Shown piece after piece: positions 43,288 through 53,349 of a DNA stretch of 64,000 bases. The DNA is taken from contig JANTUC010000006.1 of NCBI GenBank assembly GCA_026873275.1, positions 372,001 to 436,000 of the forward strand, in the 5' to 3' direction. Each line of letters begins with the position of its first letter. The first letter of the stretch is position 1. Position numbers and translations under genes: made by a program. The stretch comes from Pseudopithomyces maydicus. Its lineage: Eukaryota; Ascomycota; Dothideomycetes; Pleosporales; Didymosphaeriaceae. The notes under the pieces are model-generated. The model saw only the letters and a list, made by a program, of their open reading frames with translations, made no database searches and was not told where the DNA came from.

Positions 43288-46200
43288 ATGAACAGCAACA
43301 ATCTTCCCGAGGAGCCGATCGTGCCCCCAGCGGTCGATGAGGCCGAATTCCTAGGGCTTTCTGGCACGCAGACGCCGGTCATAGAGGCCGAACCGGTCGA
43401 AGACCTGAACCTTCCGCTGGACACTGCCGAACAACAAGGCCTCGTTTTCGACGCAGGCGCAAACCCGCCAGCTCTGCCCGAGGGGCCCACTGCACCATTG
43501 CCTGCACGCCCAGGGCTTCGACGAGATAATTCGGTCCCGCTACCAGCTCCTCTCCACCTGCCACCCCCGCGCCGCCTGCGCCGCCTCCAGATGCGACCCA
43601 GACCGCTGACCCGCTGTCACTCATACAGCTCCGTAGTCTTGCCAGCGACCTTCCCAAAGCCGACCCTGCGCCCTATACCTTCCAATACGAGGATGCGTCG
43701 TCATTCGAAGACGAACTTGAGGAATGGTTCTCTTATAGCGTGGAAGAACAGGCGAATCTGTTGAAGGCGCAGACATCCTTTGCGCATGAGTGGGGTACTT
43801 TCAACGGGCTGAATAGCACTTCGTACGAAGATGGAGGCTTGGATTGGATCAAGGCCACTAGACAACAGCGAAGCGAGTTCACCCAGTATCTGCTTGGTGC
43901 TATCAGACAATTGGAACCCGCTTCGAGGCTTCAAAAGCTGGAGGCATTGCTGTACATCATACTTGGGTGCTGGCATGAGAGTGCTGGAATCAGTAGGCCC
44001 GAATCGGATGAAAAGGATACCACATCGCAAATCCCACTCCCGAGAGACGGACACGCTCCTGGCACGTACGACAAGTCATATGAGCACATACAAATGATCA
44101 AGAAGAACGTCCGTCTCGTGGTCGAACTGGATGGGCTAGAAGCCCTCATGGAACAATTACGTTCTGCGTCCTTGCATGCTTGCGGCCTTGATACCGATTC
44201 GAATGTACAGCGAGGCGATAGAGATGCGGAGCGTCGGGAGGTGTGGTGCAGCATGACCGCCATGTACACCGTCTTAGAGGTTGCTCGTGTTGAGGAGTTG
44301 GAGACCCATGACTTGACCATCAGGAAAGCCCTTTTGGCCCTGGGAGACCAAGGATTGTTGATGCTGCTTGTCGACATCATCTCGAGGTTGCGGTGGGACG
44401 ACACTGTCGGTCTTCCCCTCAACAAAGTATGTCTGTTGTTGTGGAAGACTATCCTGGTGTCTTTCGGTGGGCTTTCGGATGTGGAAAGGGCCAAAGACAA
44501 CTTCAAGGACCCGAATCTAGAATCTGCAGATGCAAAAGGTCAACCCATCATCACAGCATCGCCTCTGGACTATCATCTATTCCGTCAAGAAATTTTGTCA
44601 AAATACCCAGCTTACAATCCACCACCTCCAATCTTTCCTCTAGAGCCCGAAAACAACTCCATCCTTCCCCCTTGAAGAACCACCCCAATAAAGTCGCAGG
44701 GAATCATGTCTTTGGTTCGGGCTTGGGAGACATGAGCGGCAATAATGCTTCCATTATGTATCAGCCAGTGCACATTGCAACACCGGCGCCGTCTCCTCCT
44801 CCATCGCCAGCCGGCCCTGGTGGAAAAGGCGGGAAGAAGCAGAACTATCAGACAAACCAATTGTTTCCGTTCCTCTATCCACCACTGGATGAAACGAGCA
44901 ACAATCTGGGTGGCAAGGGCTCAACTGATCTACAGGATCTGCTTGTAGGGAGAAAGTGGGAAGGCTCTGACATTCCAGCATCAATTCTGGAGGCCGCTGA
45001 TCTCTTCGCAAAACGCATGCGTGCAACACGGCCCATGAAGCAATTGTGGGAAGAGCGCGTGCAGTTCATGAAGTACGAACGAGGCTGGTCAGGAGCAGAT
45101 GAAAACCCCGATGTCGACGAACTTTCTCTGGAACCTAAGGAAGATGCACCCAAGAAAGAACCCCCGCCGCCTGGAAGTACAGAAGAGCGTATGGACCTTG
45201 TAGAAGAGTTTTATGTGTGTATTCCTCGTTCGATCGAAATCGTACAGGCTAACCATGGTGTAGCGAAAAGCTTTGCCCAACCTCCAGTCCATGATAATAG
45301 TCCTGATCAAAGGCATATTGTCTCATGTTACAGCACTTGTGACCCAGGCTAATGGGACTAACGGTCTCCAAAGCGGGTTTCAGTACCAAGATAACCAGAA
45401 CGGCAGACCTGAAACCAACGGCGCCAATGGTTCTAACGGTACGGTTGCTACAAATGAAGAATTGGATGCGATGCGTACGCAGGAGGTGCTTGACAAGGCC
45501 ATTTCAGGCACCCTGATGCTGATCTTAAAATGGTTCAAGGTCTCTCGTAAGTCATGCTAACCATTGTTTTTCTCGGATAGCACTGACCTCATTGGATAGA
45601 CATTCTGAAGTACGAGTACATCACTCAGCTGCTAGTTGATTCTAGCTACGTGCCACTTATACTCAAGCTCCTCCAACTTCAGGAGATCGAAAAGGTCGTC
45701 AATTTCAAATGTGAACAGGAGGAACTAAAGTAAGGACTGAATATTCCGCGTCTTAATCAATCCTGACTCCAATCAGTTTCTTCCACTTTTGCCGTTCCCA
45801 CTCACGCTTAGGCGTTGACTCCGAGCACCCTGAAGACAAACCAGATGTCCAAGATCACGACCACGACTCCGACTCCGACGATGCCGTCCCTCCCCCAATC
45901 CGCATGCGTCGCGACGACCCCGAAGACTCGGAATCAGACGCCGAACCACCATCACCCCTCCCCGCCGTCCCTCAACCCCCCGAAGTCGACGAGCTCGGCT
46001 TCCCCACCACCGAGCTCCCAAGCGAACCCATCACCAAGTTCTCATGGCGCGCCTTCTTCACCTCCATCAACTACCTCCGCATCATGCAGAAAATCTGCAA
46101 AAACAAAGCCCACCGCAACCTCATGCTCGTCTCGTACAAATCCTCCCAATTCCTCCGCAAATCCCTCAAAGTGCCCCAACCCAAACTTCGCCTTTACACC

Positions 46201-46548
46201 CTCAAGCTCTTCAAAAATCAGGTCCCCTACTGCGGCCGCAAGTGGCGCCAGTCGAACATGCGCGTCATCACGGCCGTCTACCTGCACTGTCGGCCCGAGC
46301 TGCGCGATGACTGGCTCGCGGGCAGCGACGTGGATGCGGAGGTCGACGAGTCGGTGCCGTTGGAGCAGGCGCTGAGGGCGCTGACGCATTGGTTCAATTT
46401 GAAGAGGTACCCCGAGGGGATGGGGGCCAGGACGGGGGTGTTGGGCGAGGAGCAGGATTTCTTTAGGAGGGAGTTGGAGAAGATGGATTGGGGGGATGAG
46501 GGGTTTAATGATCCGGATTTGGAGCCGGTGAGCGTGGAGGGGTGGTAA
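43288..46548 (+). CDS. FAR11: FAR11/STRP1-like STRIPAK subunit (two apparent frameshifts)
   Basis: Scaffold of the STRIPAK phosphatase/kinase complex (N1221 plus DUF3402 regions), linked in fungi to cell fusion, development and TORC2 control. The exons are 43288-45214, 45264-45546, 45600-45729 and 45777-46548. The introns are 49, 53 and 47 nt (GTGTGT, GTAAGT and GTAAGG donors). The total is about 1037 residues once corrected. Recognisable parts are YTFQYEDASSFEDELEEWFSY and GCWHESAG in the N1221 domain, the Pro-rich linker, and TDLQDLLVGRKWEGSDIP. Further on are MKQLWEERVQFMKYERGW, RKALPNLQSMIIVLIKG and FFTSINYLRIMQKICKNKAHR. Frame breaks lie at the C5 runs 43564-43568 and 44667-44671; one added base at each restores the frame across conserved sequence. 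Codons in the last exon are much more GC-rich than in the rest. Confidence 0.92.
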
Positions 46549-47841
46549 ATGGGTAGGTGGGAGGGGGTTAAAGAGGTGTTTGGGCGTAAGGTTAGCGGTG
46601 CGTGGGTAAGGGATTGATTGGGATGAGGTGATGGTTATGGGGCGGGAAATGACGATACCCTGCTGGAGACGTGCACGTTATCGTGTGTGGGTCTCTGGTG
46701 AAGTATTTGCGGGGTGGTATGCATAGTCGTATGCATAATAAGTGTGTATGCTTGCTTTGGGCATCTATTCTAAGGCATACACTATTGATGTATCAATCAA
46801 TAGTCTGGTACAGATCACCGTGCACAAGCCATACATTTCATACCTGGTGCCTGGTGTCTGGTGCCTGACCGTGTGGCTGTACGTACATTGGTTGCCTTAC
46901 CCTCACTCCCTTGTTACTTCATCTCCCTCGTATTATGCATTATATACGATGAACCTATTTGATCGAATCAATTTCGCTGCATTCGCCATTTACATACAAA
47001 GCTGCTATTGCCTTGACCTATTTAGCTGAACCACAACACCAACGAAGCCGCTGGAACCGCCGGGGTTCTCCAGTTCTCCATTCCGCACGGTGCTTCTCGT
47101 ATCCACTGCATCTGTGTAACTGTGATGTCGCTTTAGGCTCTGCAGGGTGCTCTGCAGGGGGCTCTGCACGGAGCTCGGAAGGCCTCTTGCGCCGTGGTAC
47201 AGTACGTATGAGGTTTCTTCGATTCACGTAGTCTTATAATCACGAGGCAGATGTAGAAAATTTAGTGTTGGGCATCGTGGTGTTAGGCAGCGTTGTGATT
47301 AGGCTCCGATGAGAAATACATGCTGCGTAGTCGGGTGTATATATCGCGTCATACTATTTGTGATTTGTGTTCAGAGAAAACAGCAGAAGAGCCGACTGGA
47401 TGAACATGCAAATATGGTGGAGAAAAAGCTGTCGACCTCTCTTGTAACGATTGAAAACGGGGTACATAATAGCACTATTGACATAGCTTTTGCATTGCTC
47501 TTATAGCACGTTAACAGCTGCTGCCTTGATTGGGCTCCCGACTATCCCAGTAAGTAAACGAAAAATACTTGCTTCCCCCGCCACAGGACCTAGCAGACGC
47601 TCTAAGCGACGTAATAGATACCGTGACCAACCTGTGAAACAAACGGCTCGGTAGGTAGATTCCGGGACTGTGGCCCTGGCTTTTTTGTATATAAGAGCGT
47701 AGCCGTGTACCTATCCTTTCACCTAAATCTGACCAACATCAATCTCCTCTACCACACACGTTCATATCTTTATCAACATCAAACCCAATCTCCACTACAC
47801 ATCTTTATCAACAACCCAATTCCAACCTTCCACATCGTAAC
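46549..47841. other. Intergenic, no supported gene
   Basis: This is 1.3 kb between FAR11 and the small secreted protein. It includes a CTGGTGCCTGGTGTCTGGTGC short repeat near 46848-46868. A TATATAAG element at 47688-47695 probably serves the secreted-protein gene. Confidence 0.5.
47688..47695 (+). promoter_or_regulatory. TATA box of the small secreted protein gene
   Basis: TATATAAG preceded by a T6 run, 147 bp upstream of the ATG at 47842. The intervening leader is C/A-rich, as is common for highly expressed fungal genes. Confidence 0.55.
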
Positions 47842-48176
47842 ATGCACCTTCCCACCATCCTCCTCACTACCCTCGCTCTCGCGACCTCGGTCGCCGCAAA
47901 ACACTGTCGCCTCCCGGACGAAGACGAATCTGGCAACAGGCCAATCTGTTGGGATGCTTCGTATCACTGTTGCATGGGAAATGCGGGCGGAGTTTGGATC
48001 AATAAGGATTGCAGGGTATGTATGGTTGTTCATGCCTTGATTTGTTGTCTATGTATCCCGTGTGTAGGGAGGGTGTTGTAAAGAGGGTGAGGGCTTACAT
48101 TAATGCATAGGGCGGGTTGAGGCAGGGCGTGTACGATAGATGCTGTATTGCGTCGGGGTGTACCATTGGGGATTAG
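47842..48176 (+). CDS. Small secreted cysteine-rich protein (eight cysteines)
   Basis: Two-exon gene: 47842-48015 and 48111-48176, with an intron at 48016-48110 (GTATGT...GCATAG, 95 nt), giving 79 residues. The signal peptide MHLPTILLTTLALATSVAA is followed by a mature region of about 60 residues with exactly eight cysteines spaced C-x13-C-x6-CC-x12-C-x11-CC-x5-C. Exon 2 adds RCCIASGCTIGD, so the splice model is supported by the even cysteine count and the paired CC doublets. If unspliced, the frame runs into a hydrophobic Cys-rich tail that looks less like a protein. I do not recognise the family. Size, secretion and cysteine content fit a secreted effector or antimicrobial-type protein, and its gene-poor, repeat-rich setting is typical for such genes. 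Confidence 0.68.
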
Positions 48177-50379
48177 GTGAGGGATACGCTGATGGAGGGG
48201 TTGTAGTATATAGAAGTGGGAGGTGTTGTGGCTGGGGTAATGGACTGGGGAGGGATATTTGGTGTGGAGGTTGGGAGCATGGGGAATATACTGCTAGGAT
48301 GGGTACTGTTGAATTTACTTCAGGGTATACAGTGGTGGAACTATCTAATGGGCAGTTCTCTGAGTTGAAGATGGTCTTAGACAGGATGATCGAGGGTGCG
48401 GACACCTTGAGTACCTGTCTGCGAGAGTGCATCAAATATCTTATATACAACAATTTCACACAACGAAAATACTGATGGACGTACTTATGCACACGCTGAA
48501 TTGATGATACTCTTCATCACCATATGCTTGAGAATCGCCACACTACCGCTCCTCCATCTGCGCAGAGACTGAGTATTCACAAAACTGGTGCACATATTGT
48601 CTGAGATGTATCTTTTGAAACTCGCAAGCATTACATGAGGCCTCAGTAACTTCTATTTTAAAGTGACCGTCAGTGGTTGGAGGTGCACGAACATGGACAT
48701 TGTGATCATCCATTTTAAATGCTCGTTACTGCTTTCTCACTGTGCGCTTGACTCCTCATATTCCGTCTCCATACCAGCCGTTTTTACAGCATTCTCGGCT
48801 ACACTTTCGCCAGTCTAGAAGTAAAGGTGTTGATTTTTAGACTCCAAAAAAACATAAAACTCCGCAGCCCGACTTTTGGTGGGTAGGAGCTTGAGATTTT
48901 GTGAATTGACAGAGACGTACAAGACAATATATTTATACTGTTTCCATATTGGAGCTAGCCACGTTGACTCTTCACTCCAAGAAGATTCATGGACATCATT
49001 GTCATCATCCTTTTTTAACATGAATTTGTGATGCAAAATGCAGCAAGCATAGTGCCGGGAGCCGGATTATTTTTCACAATCTATTGTCTCGGTCCGATTG
49101 TCTTTTAAAAGTGACCTCCCAAAACACATGAATTGCTTCATCTGAGTCTTTTTATGCACTCTAACTGGAGACCATGACAGGATGCATTGACTGTTTTAAT
49201 AGAAAGATAGAATCTCCGTGCCAGCGCAAAAGAGAGAGAAGACTGGGACAATTTATACCACCAGCGAGCTGTTTTCATAAGGCGTACCAGATGATTGCTG
49301 TCAATGGTCCCGATCTCCATCAGAAAGCGGATGATGATTTTTTTTGCATGACCATTATGCGTTTTGAATATTCTAGACTCGTGATCCCATAGTCCGTTCA
49401 GGCTCCCGTTTCTCGTCCAAGGCTGACATACCATTCATGGGACCTACTCTTACTTCTGCCACATTGCGCGAAAACATGGTGGATTTTAGGTGGATTTGAG
49501 GAAGCAGTTGAGTAGAGAGAGAATTGCTTCCCGAGAGAGGCTCATGTACTCTAGGGAGAGACCATCATCGAGCACATGAACGGGTGATGGAGGGGATTAG
49601 AAATCATAAACATAATCTTGCCAGTTCACGCTCTGGCGTTTTATGCACACGCCATACCCATGGGCTCTCTGGTCCAGCCATTTGACTTCCCAACGAAAGG
49701 TGATTTTATCCATGGTTGCTGTATTTGGCAAAACACATCCAGAAGTTTGATCGGTCTTTTGATAGCTGGGTGACAACCGATAGTATGGGCGATAAGGGAG
49801 GGTATAGCTGAGGAGCGATTGGTATATTGTTTTCTCTTGATCCCACGAGTATCATGCCATAGCTCCTATGCCTGAGAATTTCGTGGTAGAACAGCGCCAT
49901 CATTTTAGTCATTCATTCATCCAGTCATGCCTCTTTTTCTTCCTTCTTTCCCGCATGCAAATCCACGCGTGCTTTTCGAAAGACAAGGAGCAAGGACCTC
50001 CATAATCCTTCATTCGAATTGGCCGGAGTATTTTTTGACAAGGTTCTCCCAGTAACAGGGCCATCGGCCGGTTTGTGACCGCTTTAAAGCACAAGAACAT
50101 TCAGATCTTGTTTGTTGACTTTGGACTCCAGGTAAGATAAAACAGTATGAACAGCAGGAACCATCCGCCATCACTAGCTATTTGTATCAATTCCAAGCTC
50201 TTCGTTCACCGTAAAGTCGGGATGATGATCAGAAACATCTCCTCCAACACATCCATTCTTCCAAATCTTTGTATTTTTTACTCGGCACCACCGGAAGCCT
50301 GCACATCATATCATATTGATGGTTATTTTATTGGCCAGCGCCCCTTCCAGGGAGAAACACATAAGTCTTGTGTCGAAAC

Positions 50380-50561
50380 GTTTTAGACGCGTAGGCTAAC
50401 CAAGTTGTAATTTGATCCGCAAACTCGCATTGAGAATTGGCCATAGTGGGTACAGAAAGGGAATTGAATTGTTTTAGACACATAGGCCGGAGCGAAATGT
50501 AATTTTAGTCACGAAAACTCGCATTGGGGGTCTGGCATGGTGTTTATAGAGAGAACTGTAC
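50380..50561 (+). repeat. Two 91-bp degenerate direct repeats
   Basis: GTTTTAGACGCGTAGGC at 50380 and GTTTTAGACACATAGGCC at 50471 begin two units of 91 bp. They share AACTCGCATTG, TTGGCCATAGTG/CTGGCATGGTG and TACAGAAAG/TATAGAGAG. The start word GTTTTAGAC resembles the GGTTTTGAGAGACGC words of the minisatellite at 52.3 kb, so the arrays may be related. Confidence 0.65.
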
Positions 50562-51398
50562 CGCGCAAGTCGGGTATTTATACACGATGGTTCTACTCGG
50601 TGGAAGAGGTCAAAGATCATATAGTTGGTAGTGGCGACCATTATCATCGATAAACGGCAAGGATTCGGAAAAGATCTCCCAAGTTTGACAAGACGCTTCT
50701 TCCACGGACGGAATATGTGATTGTCGTATATGGTTTCTAAATCCACCGCACATATTACTTAGTGATAAGACTTGAGTTTTTAATAGGGAGACTGAGCGTG
50801 AAAAAGGAAAGTCTTTACTCCTTTCAGGAGCTATGTGTACATGAACACGTCTCAACTTTGTGATTCTGAATAGACGAAAGACTATTTCACACGAAATTTA
50901 TCGGTCTATAACGATGAAAATCCTCATCATCACCGGTATCACCAGCACTGCCACGCCCTCGTACTCGTCCTCCTCCATTTGCAATCCTCCCCCACATTAT
51001 CAAATCAACACCATCAAAATGCCAGCGGCACATATTTATTTTCGCCCACTGACATTATTTATTACCTCCTCATATCAACCCGCCCAACATGCACGTCGAG
51101 CATTGTGTGTTTGAAACTTGCAACATACTGCTGTCCCACGAATCTTTTAATCCACAAATCCACGATTTTGCTTTCGTGTACTGTACATAAAAAGAGCTTT
51201 CCAACTCGCTGATTATATACACTTTCTATAGACCTCATCATCATCATTATCATCTGTCGAATGCTGTTGATAATTTTGATGATGGATATCGTCACCACCA
51301 CCACAACCCACGCAACCCCTGCGCCAGCACTCGACCTCATCTCTCACCGCTCCAAACCCCACGCACCTCCATATTGTTGCTCGCTATGACAATTCATT

Positions 51399-52340
51399 GC
51401 CTCCCCACCACCACACCACACCCCATGGTATGTTCCTAGCAGTATCTCAGCACTCTCCCCACATGGATCGACACTAAATAGCCTTTTTACAACCGCCCCC
51501 AGCACATCGATGTCTTAATAATCCTCTTTTTCTTATAGGTTCGAGACACGCGGGCATACCATGTAGGCAATGGTCATTCAACACCTCCCCACCACCGCAC
51601 TCCACCCCATGATGACCCGCTGTACGGATTCATTACCTCCCCAACACACCACATAGACTGTCCGTAGCACAATTTTAGCACTCTCCCCACATTCCCAGGC
51701 GATAATTAGACTTTCCAACACCGCCCCCAGCATATTACCTTTTGGAATATCTCTTTTTTTTAGATGGATGGGTCCGAGAGACGTGGACATTTGTAGTTCC
51801 TCCATTGTTTGGTTTGTTGAAAAAAGTAGTAGCTGAGTATGGGCTGACTGGATGAGAAATGGATGAAAAAAACGCTGTCATCCCCTCTTGTGACAATATA
51901 AATGTTCTCCATAACAATTCGATACGTCCCCACCACCGCACTCCACCCCATAATGGGCAGCACGAACTTTTTAGTGACTACCTCCCAACCAAGCCACACC
52001 ACATAGGACGTTTGTGGGAAGAATCCAGCACTCTCCCCATATGCGGCAAAAGTAGAAAGATTCTCACCACCGCCTGGACATCAGTTCACCAACTGAGGTT
52101 TTTTTGTTTCTTTTAGTGGATGGGTTCGAGACACGCGGGCATGCGTTTCCCGTCATCGAAATTTGTTACCTCCCCACCACAACCCATAAGACGTTTGTGA
52201 GAAGATTCCAGCACTCTCCCCACATGCTACGGAATGGATCTGAATTCGGATCACTCCTTCCAGCACATCAAAGTCTTTTAAGGTGTCTTCTTTTTTCTTT
52301 TTTTTCTTTTGGATAGATGGGTTCAAAAGACGCGGACATG
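51399..52340 (+). repeat. Four degenerate long units ending in a splice-acceptor-like motif
   Basis: Each unit has the same ordered blocks: (1) ACCTCCCCACCAC; (2) CACTCTCCCCACA at 51451, 51679, 52029 and 52212; (3) CCGCCCCCAGCACAT or a decayed form; (4) a T-rich pyrimidine tract ending in TAG; (5) GATGGGTTCGAGACACGCGGG-like sequence ending near 51557, 51790, 52142 and 52339. Spacing varies from about 190 to 350 bp because of insertions and deletions. Internal reading frames are not shared between units. Confidence 0.7.
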
Positions 52341-52860
52341 ATTGAAGTGGAGTTGGTTTTCAGACACGCGGACATACGCGAGTTGTATTCTGGTTTTGAG
52401 AGACGCGGCCATGGTTCAAATGAACTCATGCTTGCTTTGAGAGACTCGGGCATGGCTGAAGTGGTGCTTGTTTTAGACAGGCGGACATCTGGGGGGTGTG
52501 TGCTGGGTTCGAGAGACGCGGACATAAGTTGAATTGCCGCTGGTTTCGAGACAAGCAGAAAAGCGGACATGACGTGGTCCCGCGTTTGTTTTTTTAGCTG
52601 TAAGGACATCAAGAGAGGCCGCAGCTGTATTTAAGTTGCAAAGACATAAGGGGGTGTTAACACTGGTTTCCGAGACAAGCCGACAAACGGACATATGGTA
52701 ATCCGCTTTTGATTTCAAGCTGCCACATAAGGCGAGTTGCTGCGCTTTTTAAGCTACAAAGACATATGGGGTTTCGAAAATGATTTTAAGAAACGCGGGC
52801 ATAATGCCAACCACAGCCCTTTTTAAGCTGCGAAGCCATGAGATTTGTTGATGTTTATTT
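52316..52860 (+). repeat. Degenerate 36-45-bp minisatellite (GGTTTNGAGAGACGCGGACAT)
   Basis: The core word appears with variation at about 52331, 52367, 52403, 52443, 52479, 52516 and 52561. More decayed copies lie near 52681 and 52791. It continues directly from block 5 of the long units. On the minus strand the first copies encode a 12-13-residue quasi-repeat (MSASLEP / MSACLKT / MSASFEP), but no start, splice or domain evidence supports a gene. Confidence 0.75.
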
Positions 52861-53349
52861 TAGGTTGGTTGTGTGCCATGTGTATGATGTTGTGTGTGTT
52901 TTAGAGGGAGCTCTCATAAAGAGGCGGATACGAGAGTTTTAGAGGTGGATGGAGGAGTTGTGTGGTTGTGTAGAGGATAGAAGGGGAGGATAGTGGCGGT
53001 TTATATATGAATTTTATGGGTAGGCTGTGGTGTTAGTGATGATGGGGATGGGGATGGGGATGGTGGTGGTGGTGTTGATGAAGATGGTAGTGATGGTGGT
53101 GCTAATTGTCATCACAAGGACTGCATCCTTATCCGATAAACAAATCATACAATACCTCCTAAGCAAGTCCCTGATGAGCCGGCCATACTACCTATACAAA
53201 GTTCACACCTTCAACGCCGAAGTATGCCAGAAACCCTCCCAAAGCACCTAATCAGTCAACCAACCAGTCAACCCCCCAATCGCCACGCTATGCAAGCAAA
53301 GATCCCAACATCAATTTCCCTCCCCTCCCCTTCCCTTCCCACTCAACCC

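Larger units (their letters stand above)
48177..53349. other. Gene-poor, repeat-rich stretch
   Basis: This is 5.2 kb without a supported gene. The sequence is AT-rich, with simple tracts, a 91-bp tandem repeat (50380-50561), four long degenerate units (51399-52340) and a short minisatellite (52316-52860). Frames of 60-110 codons on both strands follow the repeats and have no signal peptide, domain or splice logic that I can defend. It is probably decayed mobile or satellite DNA, but no transposase or reverse-transcriptase motif is visible. Confidence 0.55.

Noticed and set aside
52120..52145. GGTTCGAGACA as a tRNA/SINE B box in the repeat units
   Set aside because: It matches the first seven bases of a B box, but no A box or cloverleaf is found at the right distance.
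52268..52718. Minus-strand repeat protein frames over the minisatellite
   Set aside because: The quasi-repeats come from the DNA repeat. There is no start context, signal peptide or domain, and the frame is not kept across the array.
48177..53349. CRISPR-like array or transposon in the repeat region
   Set aside because: Repeats are degenerate and irregular, the genome is fungal, and no terminal inverted repeats, transposase or reverse-transcriptase motifs are visible.
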